Source: Candidatus Eisenbacteria bacterium (GTDB taxonomy: Bacteria; Desulfobacterota; Binatia; DP-6). Taken from it: a DNA stretch of 32,024 nt. The notes below the pieces were generated by a model. The model ran no database searches and had not been told where the DNA came from. It saw nothing but the letters and a program-made list of their open reading frames with translations. The DNA is taken from contig DATJZY010000080.1 of assembly GCA_035577985.1 (NCBI GenBank), positions 1 through 32,024 on the forward strand, in the 5' to 3' direction. A program made the position numbers and the translations under genes. Below are positions 1 to 8,783 of this stretch, piece by piece; positions within the stretch are counted from its first letter, which is position 1; each line of letters begins with the position of its first letter.

Positions 1-1714
1 CGGAGGCGTTCGGGTCGGTCGCCTGCACCGTGATCACCGGCGGCGGCATGTCCGCGATCGTGACCGTGTCCTGGCTCGGCGTCCCGAGGTCGTAGGCTGC
101 ACCGTCCGCGAGTGTGAGCGTGACCGTTTCGTTGCCCTCGACGAGTCCGTCGTTCAGGGGCGTGATCGTCACGTCGACGGTCGACGAGCCGATCGGGAAG
201 TCGGCGAGGGAGCTGATGATGCTGTAGTCGAGGCCGTTGGCCGCCGTGCCGCCGATCGCGAAGCTCACCGTGAGGGTTGCGGCGGTGCTGCCGGTTCGCG
301 TGAGCGTGAACGTGCCGGCGACCGGGCCCGCCTCGGACGCGTTCGGCATCGACGCCACGATCGTCACGACGGGGAGGGTGCTCGTCGTCGTGCTCGTGCT
401 GGTGGTCGTCGAGGTGGTCGAGGTGGAGGTCGTGGTCGACGACGAGGAGTTCGAGGTCGACGAGGTGGTCGACGACGACGAGCTGGTGGTGGTCGGCGGC
501 TCGGTGGTGGTCGAGGTCGAAGACGTCGTCGACGAGGTCGTGGACGAGCTGGTCGACGTCGTCGACGTGGTCGGTGCCTCGGTCGTCGACGACGACGACG
601 TGGTCGTGCTCGACGAGGAGCTCGAGGTGGAGGAGGTGGTGGACGACGACGAGCTGGTGGTGGTCGGCGGCTCGGTCGTGCTCGACGACGACGTCGACGA
701 CGAGCTCGTCGTGGACGAGCTGGTCGTCGTGGGGGCCGAGCTCGACGAGGTGCTCGACGTGGATGGCGTCGTGGTCGTCGACGAGCTGGTCGTGGGTGCG
801 CTGGTCGTCGAGGAGGTCGTGGACGACGTGGTGGACGTCGTCGGGGCCGCGGTGGTGGTGGTGGTCGGTGCGACCGTGCTGGTTGTCGGCGCCGCCGTCG
901 TGGTCGTCGGGGCCGCGGTGCTCGTCGTCGGCGACGAGGTGGTGGTGTTGGTCGACGACGAGGTCGACGTCGACGATGTCGATGTGGTCGTGGTCGACGA
1001 CGTGTTGGTCGACGTGGTGCTGGTCGTGGTCGTGGACGTCGACGTGGTCGTGGTCGAGGAGGTCGAGGTCGTCGTCGTGGTCGAGGTGGTGGTCGTCGAG
1101 GTCGACGTGGTCGTGGTGGTCGTCGTCGACGTGCTGGTGGTCGTGGTGGACGACGTGGTGGTGCGGGTCGTCGTGCTGGTCGACGTGGACGTGCTCGAGC
1201 TCGAGGACGAGCTCGTGGTGGTGGACGTGGTCGTGGGAGGCGGGGTCGTGCTCGTCGTGGTGGTGGTCGGTCCGGCGCAGGTGCCGTCGGGATTGCACGC
1301 GTCGAACTTGCTGAAGAAGCCGCCGGACCCGTCGCAGGGCGCGCCCTTCTTGCACTTGGCCGCGGAGCTCACGACCGAGGCCTTCACCTTCCCGTTCTTC
1401 TTGAGGCTGCAGCAGACGACCGCGCCCGCCGTCCCGCAGATCGACGCTTTCTCGCACGTGAGGATCAGCTTGCGGCACCGCTTGTCGGGGACGAGCGCGA
1501 CGAGGTTCGCGAGCTGGAGGGTGCTCTTCACGCAGCGCGCGTACGTGGCGTGGGAGACGTCGCTCGTGCAGCCGCAGGCGGCCTGGACGAGGTCACGCGC
1601 GGCGTCGATGGACGCCGTGTCCGGGCACTTCGAGCTCACGCATGCCGCCCCGGCCGGGCTCGCGAACGCGCGAAGCAACGACGCGGCCAGCGCTGCGGTG
1701 AACACCCACTTCAT
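1..1714 (-). CDS. Secreted Cys-rich / Thr-Ser linker / Calx-beta protein (3' end off window)
   Basis: This minus-strand reading frame opens at the ATG at 1714 and is still open at base 1, so the C-terminus is missing and about 571 residues are visible. Residues 1 to about 23 form a signal peptide (basic start, hydrophobic core, Ala-x-Ala end), indicating export. Residues 24-143 form a Cys-rich domain with CGC, CVK and VVCC elements; I do not recognise a named family. Residues about 146-447 are almost only Thr and Ser. From about residue 448 the sequence is a Calx-beta-type repeat: TFTLTRTGS, then a TVSFAIGGTA strand, a DYS turn and GNETVTLTL. Calx-beta domains are calcium-binding beta-sandwich modules common in bacterial surface proteins. 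A GGGAGGGGG Shine-Dalgarno-like run lies just upstream of the ATG. The likely role is a surface or adhesive protein, which is inference. Its very biased codon content produces long false frames on the plus strand. Confidence 0.85.
   Translation of the reverse strand, partial: MKWVFTAALAASLLRAFASPAGAACVSSKCPDTASIDAARDLVQAACGCTSDVSHATYARCVKSTLQLANLVALVPDKRCRKLILTCEKASICGTAGAVVCCSLKKNGKVKASVVSSAAKCKKGAPCDGSGGFFSKFDACNPDGTCAGPTTTTTSTTPPPTTTSTTTSSSSSSSTSTSTSTTTRTTTSSTTTTSTSTTTTTTTSTSTTTTSTTTTTSTSSTTTTSTSTTTTSTTSTNTSSTTTTSTSSTSTSSSTNTTTSSPTTSTAAPTTTTAAPTTSTVAPTTTTTAAPTTSTTSSTTSSTTSAPTTSSSTTTTPSTSSTSSSSAPTTTSSSTTSSSSTSSSSTTEPPTTTSSSSSTTSSTSSSSSSTTTSSSSTTEAPTTSTTSTSSSTTSSTTSSTSTTTEPPTTTSSSSSTTSSTSNSSSSTTTSTSTTSTTTSTSTTTSTLPVVTIVASMPNASEAGPVAGTFTLTRTGSTAATLTVSFAIGGTAANGLDYSIISSLADFPIGSSTVDVTITPLNDGLVEGNETVTLTLADGAAYDLGTPSQDTVTIADMPPPVITVQATDPNAS
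372..1276 (-). repeat. Thr/Ser-coding low-complexity tract with a 171-base periodic duplication
   Basis: About 900 bases are built almost only from ACC, ACG, TCG and AGC codons on the minus strand, read on the plus strand as GTC, GTG, GAC and GAG runs. Within it, bases 471-505 and 642-676 are an identical 35-base direct repeat, 171 bases (57 codons) apart. The flanks (444-470 and 615-641) also match closely. The interrupting codons give Glu-Pro-Pro, Glu-Ala-Pro or Ala-Ala-Pro spacers. It encodes the linker between the Cys-rich and Calx-beta domains, and is likely prone to length change by slippage or recombination. Confidence 0.85.
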
Positions 1715-1835
1715 GTCGCCCCCTCCCACCCGGGCACCCCGTGCCGCGGCACCATCGAAACGCGTCGACGGCTTCGGTCATACACCATGGCGCGGTGGGA
1801 GGCGAGCCGCGGCGGACGCCGTGGCGGGCCCGAAG

Positions 1836-1859
1836 CGCGCACGCTATACCGCGTGCGCG
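1836..1859. promoter_or_regulatory. Perfect 9-bp inverted repeat around TATACC, upstream of lysozyme inhibitor
   Basis: CGCGCACGC (1836-1844) and its exact complement (1851-1859) flank the six bases TATACC. The repeat ends 13 bases before the TTG start of the lysozyme-inhibitor gene. TATACC could serve as a -10 element, which would make the arms an operator. A hairpin in the transcript is the alternative. A 12-base perfect palindrome (GTGCCGCGGCAC, 1741-1752) lies in the same divergent intergenic region. Confidence 0.35.
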
Positions 1860-1872
1860 AGGGAGCCCGGCG

Positions 1873-2493
1873 TTGACGAGACTCGCATGGATCGCGATGT
1901 GCGCCCTGGCGCTCGGCGCCGACGTGGCGCGAGCCGCCGGTCCGAGCTTCGACTGCTCGCACGTCACGGCGGGCGCGATCGAAGAGGTCGTCTGCCGCAA
2001 CCCGACCCTGTCGCTGCTGGACGCGGAGACGGCGCGGCTCTATGCGCTGGCGTCGAAGGCGCCGGCCGCGGGCGCGGACGTGCTGAAGGACGAGCAGCGC
2101 CAATGGCTCGGCGATCGCGCGAAGTGCACGACCGCTCCGGAGCCCGAGACGTGTGCCCGCGACCGCTACATCGAGCGGATCGACTGGCTGCGTCTCTCGC
2201 AGCGGGCCACGCGGAGCGCCGACGCCAAGGGCATCAGCCTGGGTCCATTCGCCTATCGCTGCGACCAGACCGATGGCCTCGTGAGCGTGATCTTCCTCAA
2301 GACCGATCCCCCGCTCGCGTACGTCAGCCGCAAGAGCATCCACGTCGTGCTCGCGGCGCTGCCATCGGGGAGCGGCGCGCGCTACGGCGTCGAAGGCGGG
2401 CCCAGCCTCTGGATCCACGGCAAGGGCGAAGCGCGCTACCGCGAAGGCGCGAGGCGCCCCGAGGTGAAGTGCACGGAGGAGCCGCTCGGCTGA
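1873..2493 (+). CDS. Exported LprI-MliC lysozyme inhibitor
   Basis: I chose the TTG at 1873: it begins a clean signal peptide (MTRLAWIAMCALALGADVARA, residues 1-21), and an AGGGAG Shine-Dalgarno sequence sits about 8 bases upstream. The upstream in-frame ATG gives an Arg-rich extension with no sense. Residues 25-105 match the LprI/DUF1311 domain: paired cysteines, the LDAETARLYA helix and the QRQWLGDR helix. Residues 127-201 match MliC/PliC, which inhibits c-type lysozyme: YRCD near the start, SGSGARY in the middle, a W-x-x-G-K-G loop and a closing Cys. The mature protein should lie in the periplasm or on the envelope and protect peptidoglycan. At 206 residues it is a compact two-domain version. 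It is tail to tail with the hydrolase gene, 6 bases apart. Confidence 0.8.
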   Translation: MTRLAWIAMCALALGADVARAAGPSFDCSHVTAGAIEEVVCRNPTLSLLDAETARLYALASKAPAAGADVLKDEQRQWLGDRAKCTTAPEPETCARDRYIERIDWLRLSQRATRSADAKGISLGPFAYRCDQTDGLVSVIFLKTDPPLAYVSRKSIHVVLAALPSGSGARYGVEGGPSLWIHGKGEARYREGARRPEVKCTEEPLG

Positions 2494-2499
2494 GCGGAG

Positions 2500-3492
<993 letters not shown>

Positions 3493-3498
3493 GCGTGG

Positions 3499-3528
3499 GA
3501 GCTAGCCGCGGAGCTCGCCCCCTGTCAA
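3499..3528 (-). promoter_or_regulatory. Candidate promoter of the hydrolase gene
   Basis: On the minus strand TTGACA (3528-3523) is followed after 18 bases by TAGCTC (3504-3499), and then 6 bases to the ATG. The -35 is consensus and the -10 is weak. Transcription would start at or next to the start codon. Confidence 0.35.
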
Positions 3529-3557
3529 TGCGCCGACCCGTGCGGTATGGGAGCGCG

Positions 3558-4331
3558 ATGGGCTTCGAGTTCGTTCGCTACGAGAAGCGGGACCACGTCG
3601 CCTTCATCACCATGCATCGACCCGAGGTGATGAATGCGCTCCATCCTCCGGCGCACGAGGAGCTCGACCAGTGCTGGAACGATTTCGCCGCCGACGACGA
3701 CTCGTGGGTCGTCGTGCTGACGGGCGCAGGCGAGAAGGCGTTCTCGGCCGGCAACGACCTCAAGTGGACGGCGCAGCACGGGATGCCGCGCATGCCGAAG
3801 AGCGGCTTCGCGGGCATCACCTCGCGCTTCGACCTCTGGAAGCCGGTCATCGCGGCCGTCAACGGCTTCGCCCTGGGCGGTGGCCTCGAGATCGCCCTCT
3901 CGTGCGACATCATCATCGCCGCCGAGCACGCGACGCTCGGCCTGCCCGAGCCGCGCGTCGGCCTCATGGCCGCCGCGAGCGGCGTGCACCGCCTGCCGCG
4001 ACAGCTTCCGTTGAAGATCGCCATGGGCATGATGCTGACCGGCAAGCCGATCACCGCGGCCGAGGGGCATCGCATCGGCCTCGTGAACGAGGTCGTTCCC
4101 GGCAAGGACCTTCTGGCGACGGCGGAGCGCTGGGCGCGCACGATCGCCGAGTGCTCGCCGCTCTCGGTGCAGGCGACCAAGCAGGCTGCCCTCCAGGGCC
4201 TCGGCAGACCGCTCGCCGATGCGCTCTTCGCGGGCTATCACGCCGTCGATCGACTGTGGGCGAGCGAGGACGTGGTCGAGGGGCCGCGCGCGTTCGCCGA
4301 GAAGCGGGCGCCGCGCTGGAAGGGACGATAA
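3558..4331 (+). CDS. Enoyl-CoA hydratase/isomerase (crotonase family)
   Basis: A 257-residue crotonase-fold protein that hydrates or isomerises an enoyl-CoA thioester in the cytoplasm. The FSAGNDL segment and the GFALGGGLEIALSCD segment form the CoA and oxyanion pocket. The Glu of GGGLE and the Glu of LPEPRVG sit at the two catalytic glutamate positions of enoyl-CoA hydratase 1. The usual PGxGG turn is replaced by AAASG, so substrate choice may differ. The ATG at 3558 fits the family N-terminus (MGFEFVRYEKRDHVAFITM); the upstream in-frame extension is Arg-rich antisense of the hydrolase. TATGGG lies 6 bases before the ATG as a possible -10. The glycosyltransferase gene follows after 8 bases. 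Confidence 0.88.
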   Translation: MGFEFVRYEKRDHVAFITMHRPEVMNALHPPAHEELDQCWNDFAADDDSWVVVLTGAGEKAFSAGNDLKWTAQHGMPRMPKSGFAGITSRFDLWKPVIAAVNGFALGGGLEIALSCDIIIAAEHATLGLPEPRVGLMAAASGVHRLPRQLPLKIAMGMMLTGKPITAAEGHRIGLVNEVVPGKDLLATAERWARTIAECSPLSVQATKQAALQGLGRPLADALFAGYHAVDRLWASEDVVEGPRAFAEKRAPRWKGR

Positions 4332-4339
4332 GCGCGCGC

Positions 4340-5458
4340 GTGCGCGTGCTGTTCGTCAACACGAACCAGAGCCGGACGTTCGGGGGCGTCGAGCGCTGGA
4401 TGATGGACGCGGCCGCGGGGCTCGCGGCGCGCGGCCACTCCTGCGTGATGCTCGGCCGGCCGCGCGCGCCGTGGGCCGCGGCGGCCCGCGCGCGCGGCAT
4501 CCGCGTGCGCGACGACCACTACGGCGCGTGGATCATGCGCGTCCTCCGCCTGCGCAGCGCGATCCGCGCCGAACGCCCCGACGTGGTGGTCGTGAAGGCG
4601 AAGAAGGTGGCGCGCATGGCGTCGTGGGCGCGTGCCACCGGCGGCGGCGGGCGCGTGGCGCTCTTCTTCGGGCTGACGGGCGAGCTCGACCCGAAGCGGT
4701 GGCTCGACCGCCATACCTGGCGCCGCGTGGATGCCGGCATCGACATCGCGTACGGCTCGGTACGCTGGTACGTCGAGCACGGCTTCGGCCCGCCGCAGAA
4801 GCACTACGTCTTCTGGAAGGGCGTCGACCTCGCGCCGTTCGACCTGGGGATCGCGCTGCGGAGCGCGACCCGCGAGGGGCTCGGTCTCGGCGAGGACGAG
4901 ATCGCGATCGGGACCGTCTGCCGGCTCGCGTGGCAGAAGGGCCTCGACCGGTTCTTCGCCGCCATTCCTGCGATCCGATCGCGCGTGCCGGGGGCGCGGT
5001 TCCTGGTAGTGGGCGGCGGCCGCGACGCGCCGCTCGTCGAGGCCGAGGCAGCCAAGCTCGGCGGCGCGGTTCGCTTCCTCGGCCAGCGCGACGACGTTCC
5101 GGCGTTGCTCGCGGCTCTCGACGTCTTCGTGCAGCCGTCGCGCCAGGAGGTGATGGTGCAGACGACGCTCGAAGCGATGGCGGCCGGCCGTGCCGTCGTC
5201 TCGACCGCGACCGTCGGAGCCGACGAGGCGATCGAGGACGGAGCGTCGGGCGTCATCGTCCCGGTCGAGGATCACGTGGCGCTGGCCGACGCGGTCGCGG
5301 CGCTCGCCGGCGCTCCGGCACGGCGCGCCGCCTTGGGACGCGCGGCGCGGGCGCGGATCGAGCGCCACTTCACGATGGAGCAGATGCTCGCTCGCTGCGA
5401 GACGGTCCTGCAGGCGATCGCGCGAGGTGAGGGCGCACCGGGTCCTCCAACCGGGTGA
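4340..5458 (+). CDS. GT-B glycosyltransferase, family 4-like
   Basis: A 372-residue retaining glycosyltransferase of the GT4 type, which moves a sugar from a nucleotide-sugar donor to a lipid, polysaccharide or small-molecule acceptor. The GTG at 4340 begins MRVLFVNTNQSRTFGGVER, the typical first beta-strand and acceptor loop. The donor-binding half has GTVCRLAWQKGLDRF, VVGGGRDAP, FLGQRDDVP and a QEVMVQTTLEAMAAGR segment. That last segment is the E-x7-E region, with the first Glu in a QE pair. It starts 8 bases after the enoyl-CoA hydratase stop. Its last 89 bases overlap the 3' end of the oppositely oriented transglutaminase-like gene. The acceptor is unknown. Confidence 0.85.
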   Translation: MRVLFVNTNQSRTFGGVERWMMDAAAGLAARGHSCVMLGRPRAPWAAAARARGIRVRDDHYGAWIMRVLRLRSAIRAERPDVVVVKAKKVARMASWARATGGGGRVALFFGLTGELDPKRWLDRHTWRRVDAGIDIAYGSVRWYVEHGFGPPQKHYVFWKGVDLAPFDLGIALRSATREGLGLGEDEIAIGTVCRLAWQKGLDRFFAAIPAIRSRVPGARFLVVGGGRDAPLVEAEAAKLGGAVRFLGQRDDVPALLAALDVFVQPSRQEVMVQTTLEAMAAGRAVVSTATVGADEAIEDGASGVIVPVEDHVALADAVAALAGAPARRAALGRAARARIERHFTMEQMLARCETVLQAIARGEGAPGPPTG

Positions 5459-6287
5459 CGCGGAGCAGGACGTCGGGGACGGTGCCGGGGCCCGTGCCCG
5501 TGAACGTGCCGCGCTGCGGAGTGGCATCGCGCGAGTCGCGTCCGACCGCGACGGGCACGTAGGTGTCGTCGACGGGTTGCCGTCGCACGGGATCGAAGCC
5601 ACGCCAGCCCGCACCCGGAACCAGGACGTCGACCCACGCGTGCAGCGCCTCGGGCCCGCCGCCGACGTAGCCCATGGTGTAGCGCGCGGGCACGCCCCAC
5701 ATCCGGACCATCGCGACGAGCAGGTGGGCGAGGTCGTGCGATCCGCCCGATCCGCGCCCGAGCGCCGCATCGAGGGGCGTGTCGATCGCGCGGAGGCCCG
5801 CGTCGTACGAGAGCAGCTCGCCCGCCCGCACCATCGCCGCGCCCAGCGAGTCGCCGAGCGGCGCACCCGCGGGATGCCGCGGGATGCGGAGCTCGCGCGC
5901 CTCCGGGGCGAGGTCGGGCGTGTAGAGACTGCGGTGGAGCACGTAGTCCCAGAGGGGCGGATGCATGCGCAGGACGTCTGCGATCCACGCGGCGCCGCGC
6001 CGTGGATCGATCCAGTTCTCGGAGCCGGCGCCGGCGCGGCGCGTTTCCACCACCGTTTCGACGTTGGTCACGAGCTGCTGGTGTCGCCCGAGGATCGCGA
6101 AGTAGTAGACGCGATTGCCGAAGCCGTCGACGTAGCTGCGCAGCCGCGCCTCGGGCTCGATGGTGACGCGCGTGCTCGAGACCCGGAGCATCTCCCCCTC
6201 ACGCGGTACGAGCCGTAGCTCACAGTGGTGCTCGCGGACCGCATCCGGGAAGACGAGACGCGTCTCGTGGTGGATCAGGTAGCGCAC
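5370..6287 (-). CDS. Transglutaminase-like protein with Ser at the catalytic Cys position
   Basis: A 305-residue protein with the bacterial transglutaminase-like N-terminal beta domain (residues 1-90) and a papain-like core (about 150-255). The GTG at 6287 starts MRYLIHHETRLVF, the normal family start, and overlaps the alpha-E gene by 13 bases. Family members have G-x-C-x-D-x-A-H at the active site; here residues 181-188 read GGSHDLAH, so Ser183 (codon TCG) replaces Cys. The other triad members are kept: His216 in HAWVDV and Asp232 in GFDPV. It may be a Ser-nucleophile enzyme or a binding pseudo-enzyme. The last ~24 residues lie beyond the usual family end and are antisense to the glycosyltransferase gene. 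It is third in an ATP-grasp / alpha-E / transglutaminase operon, a set proposed from comparative genomics to make or modify peptides. Confidence 0.85.
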   Translation of the reverse strand: MRYLIHHETRLVFPDAVREHHCELRLVPREGEMLRVSSTRVTIEPEARLRSYVDGFGNRVYYFAILGRHQQLVTNVETVVETRRAGAGSENWIDPRRGAAWIADVLRMHPPLWDYVLHRSLYTPDLAPEARELRIPRHPAGAPLGDSLGAAMVRAGELLSYDAGLRAIDTPLDAALGRGSGGSHDLAHLLVAMVRMWGVPARYTMGYVGGGPEALHAWVDVLVPGAGWRGFDPVRRQPVDDTYVPVAVGRDSRDATPQRGTFTGTGPGTVPDVLLRVTRLEDPVRPHLARSPAGPSRSERASAPS

Positions 6288-7162
6288 GCGACGTCTCCGG
6301 ACGTGCTCTGGAAGAACTCCTCGCACAGGGCGCGGTCGAACGCTGCCACGTGGGCGACCAGGCCGCGCAGAAACTCGTGCAGGACGCCGTTGCCGCCATC
6401 GGTGCGCGGCAGCTGCACGACCGCAGCGCGGAGCGTGGCCGCGGCGGCGAGGGTGGCGCGCGCGGACGGCACGCTGCCGATGGCGTCGAGGGCGTGCGCG
6501 GTGGCCTCGACGCTGAACCGCAGCGAGCGAGGGAACTCCGGCGACAGGACGAGGAAGTCGATGACCGCGCCGGGCTCGAGGCCGGCGTGGTGGCTGCGCC
6601 GGTAGGTGTCGAATCCCGACAGCGCCCGCAGCAGCGCGGTCCACTGGTAGTAGTCCATCGCCGAATCCCCACCGTCGTCGCGCGGCGACACCAGGTGGTG
6701 CTCCATGTCGAGGATGCGGGCCGTCATGTCGGCGCGCTCGACCGACGTGCCGAGCTCGTAGAACCCGAAGGCTTCGCCGCGCGGCATGGTGCCGGAGGCG
6801 ACGCCGTGGAAACGCGCGACCTCGTTGCGCACGAAGCGGCAGAACGGCTCCATGCGATCGCCGGCGTCGGGGTGCGCCAGCAGCGGGTCGGCGTGGAGCC
6901 ACAGCTCGTGCAGCGTCTCCCACATGTCGTCGGAGATCCGGTCGCGGGCGACGCGCGCATTGTCGCGCGCGAGCCGCAGGCTCGAGCGCAGCGCGCTCGG
7001 TGAGGTCCGTTCCGGCGTGAGGAGGGGCGGGCGTCCCCCCGCGGCTTCCCCGTCCGCGTCCAGCAGATCCAGCAGATCGGTCTGGATCGCGCGGGCGGTG
7101 TCGTCCACGCGTTCGAGGTAGCGCGCCATCCAGTAGAGCGCGTCGGCGATGCGGCTCAGCAT
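6275..7162 (-). CDS. Alpha-E (DUF403) protein
   Basis: A 295-residue all-helical alpha-E domain protein, the constant partner of circularly permuted ATP-grasp proteins. Typical signatures are MLSRIADALYWMARYLER at the start, EAFGFYELGTSVERADMTAR in the middle, and SAMDYYQWTALLRALSGFD with a RSHH segment later. The reaction is unknown for the family; the operon context suggests a role in peptide ligation or modification. The ATG at 7162 overlaps the upstream stop in ATGCTGA, so translation is probably coupled. The downstream transglutaminase gene starts 13 bases before this gene ends. Confidence 0.9.
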   Translation of the reverse strand: MLSRIADALYWMARYLERVDDTARAIQTDLLDLLDADGEAAGGRPPLLTPERTSPSALRSSLRLARDNARVARDRISDDMWETLHELWLHADPLLAHPDAGDRMEPFCRFVRNEVARFHGVASGTMPRGEAFGFYELGTSVERADMTARILDMEHHLVSPRDDGGDSAMDYYQWTALLRALSGFDTYRRSHHAGLEPGAVIDFLVLSPEFPRSLRFSVEATAHALDAIGSVPSARATLAAAATLRAAVVQLPRTDGGNGVLHEFLRGLVAHVAAFDRALCEEFFQSTSGDVACAT

Positions 7163-8613
7163 GGCGCGGCGGCGAGCACCCACGTGTCCTTGCTGCCCCC
7201 GCCGTGCGCGGCATCGACGACGAGCGCGCCGGGAGAGAGCGCGACGCGGGTCAGGCCCCCCGGCACCACGTCGAGCTCGTCGCCGTAGACGACGAACGGA
7301 CGCAGGTCGACGTGGCGCGTCTCGAGCGCATCGTCGCAGGCGCACACATGCCGCGAGGGTGGAACCACGGCCTGGGCGACGAAGCTGCGCGGGTTCTCGG
7401 CGATCCGCCGCGAGAAGGCTTCCCGCAGCTCGGGGGGTGCGGTGGGACCGACGAGCATCCCGTAGCCCCCGGACTCGTTGACGCGCTTCACCACCACCTG
7501 GTCGAGGTTCGCGAGCACCCATTCGCGCTCGGCGCGATTCGTCATCTGATAGGTGGGGACGTTGTCGAGGAGCGGGGGCTCGCCGAGGTAGTAGCGGATG
7601 ATGGCCGGCACGTAGGGATGGATGGCCTTGTCGTCCGCGATCCCGGTTCCGGGCGCGTTCACGATGGCGACGTTGCCCGCCCGCCAGGCGTTGACGATGC
7701 CCGCGACGCCGACCAGCGAGTCGGGGCGGAAGCAGAGCGGATCGAGGAAGAGATCGTCCACGCGCCGGTAGACGACGTCGACGCGCTCGCGACCGCGCGT
7801 CGTCTTCAAATGGACGACGTCGTTGCTGACGACGAGATCGCGGCCTTCGACGAGAGCGACGTCCATCTCGTGCGCCAGGAAGGCGTGCTCGAGATAGGCC
7901 GCGTTGTGCATGCCGGGCGTCAGCACCACGATCCGGGGCTCGCGCTGTCCGCGTGGCGAGAGGCTCCGCAGCGCGCGGAGGAGCACGGCCGGATAGTCCT
8001 CGACGTGCCGGACACGGTAGCGACCGAAGAGCTCCGGGAAGGCGCGGCGCTCCACGATGCGGTTCTCGATCATGAAGGAGACGCCCGACGGGATGCGCAG
8101 GTTGTCCTCGGCGACGAGGTAGCGACCCTTCTCGTCACGCACGAGGTCGATCCCGCCGATGTGCGTGTAGATGCCGTGGGGCGGCTCGACGCCGACGATG
8201 TCGCGCCGGAAGTCGGGGCTGGCATAGACCAGCTCCGCCGGCACCACGCCGTCCTTCAGCACGCGCTGCGTGTGGTAGAGGTCGTGAACGAAGCAGTTGA
8301 AGGCCCGGATGCGCTGGGCGACGCCAGCCTCGACGAGCGCCCATTCCGCGCCGGGGATGATGCGGGGAATGGGATCGAACGGCCAGACGCGATCGCCCGC
8401 GACGGCATCCGGCCGGGCCGTGAAGGTGACGCCCTCCGAGCGGAGGGCCACGTGGGTGGCGCGCGCTCGGGCTGCGAGCGCGGCGTGGCCGCCGTCGCGG
8501 AGGTGGTCCCAGAGCGGGCGGTAGTGGTCGCGGGGGACGGCGTCGCCCCGGTAGAACTCGTCGTACGCGTCGGCTGCGCGGGACGGGAGCGGGGTGCCTC
8601 CGAGCGGGGACAT
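7156..8613 (-). CDS. Circularly permuted ATP-grasp protein (DUF404/DUF407)
   Basis: A protein of about 485 residues of the circularly permuted ATP-grasp group, predicted to activate a carboxylate with ATP and join it to an amine. Recognisable blocks are YDEFY with RDHYRPLW near the start, GGIDLVRDEKGRYLVAEDN, LTPGMHNAAYLEHAFLA, DVVYRRVDDLFLDPL with FRPDSLVG, AGNVAIVNAPGTGIADDKA, and VVKRVNESGGYGMLVG. I favour the ATG at 8613 (MSPLGGTPLPSRAADAYDEF). In-frame starts at 8640 and 8694 would add 9 or 27 residues, and no Shine-Dalgarno sequence or promoter decides between them. It is first in the operon; its stop lies inside the alpha-E start region. Together with the alpha-E and transglutaminase genes it forms a known triad whose product has not been defined. 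Confidence 0.88.
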   Translation of the reverse strand: MSPLGGTPLPSRAADAYDEFYRGDAVPRDHYRPLWDHLRDGGHAALAARARATHVALRSEGVTFTARPDAVAGDRVWPFDPIPRIIPGAEWALVEAGVAQRIRAFNCFVHDLYHTQRVLKDGVVPAELVYASPDFRRDIVGVEPPHGIYTHIGGIDLVRDEKGRYLVAEDNLRIPSGVSFMIENRIVERRAFPELFGRYRVRHVEDYPAVLLRALRSLSPRGQREPRIVVLTPGMHNAAYLEHAFLAHEMDVALVEGRDLVVSNDVVHLKTTRGRERVDVVYRRVDDLFLDPLCFRPDSLVGVAGIVNAWRAGNVAIVNAPGTGIADDKAIHPYVPAIIRYYLGEPPLLDNVPTYQMTNRAEREWVLANLDQVVVKRVNESGGYGMLVGPTAPPELREAFSRRIAENPRSFVAQAVVPPSRHVCACDDALETRHVDLRPFVVYGDELDVVPGGLTRVALSPGALVVDAAHGGGSKDTWVLAAAPC

Positions 8614-8783
8614 GGCGTCTCGATCCGAGAGGAGCAACATGCGTGCCCCGGGGCGCCCGCGCCCGACGCGGGCCGGCGACGGCGGCCGCTCCACGCTGCC
8701 GAGGCCCTGGGCAGGGATGCCTCCGGCCTGGGCACGCAGCGGGATGGCTCGCGCCAGCGGATCGGACCGGTTACGTTCCGCGC

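Noticed and set aside
574..1314. A 246-codon Trp/Ser/Thr-rich frame on the plus strand
   Set aside because: A composition artefact of the GTC/GTG/GAC repeat; no natural protein has such Trp content.
5370..7214. A 614-codon minus-strand frame suggesting an alpha-E/transglutaminase fusion
   Set aside because: The part upstream of 6287 is the wrong frame of the alpha-E gene, which is read with its own ATG at 7162. The transglutaminase family start is at the GTG at 6287.
8614..8783. A possible promoter or small gene between the ATP-grasp and DUF6941-like genes
   Set aside because: I found no -35/-10 pair at a useful distance from any ATP-grasp start, and no convincing small frame.
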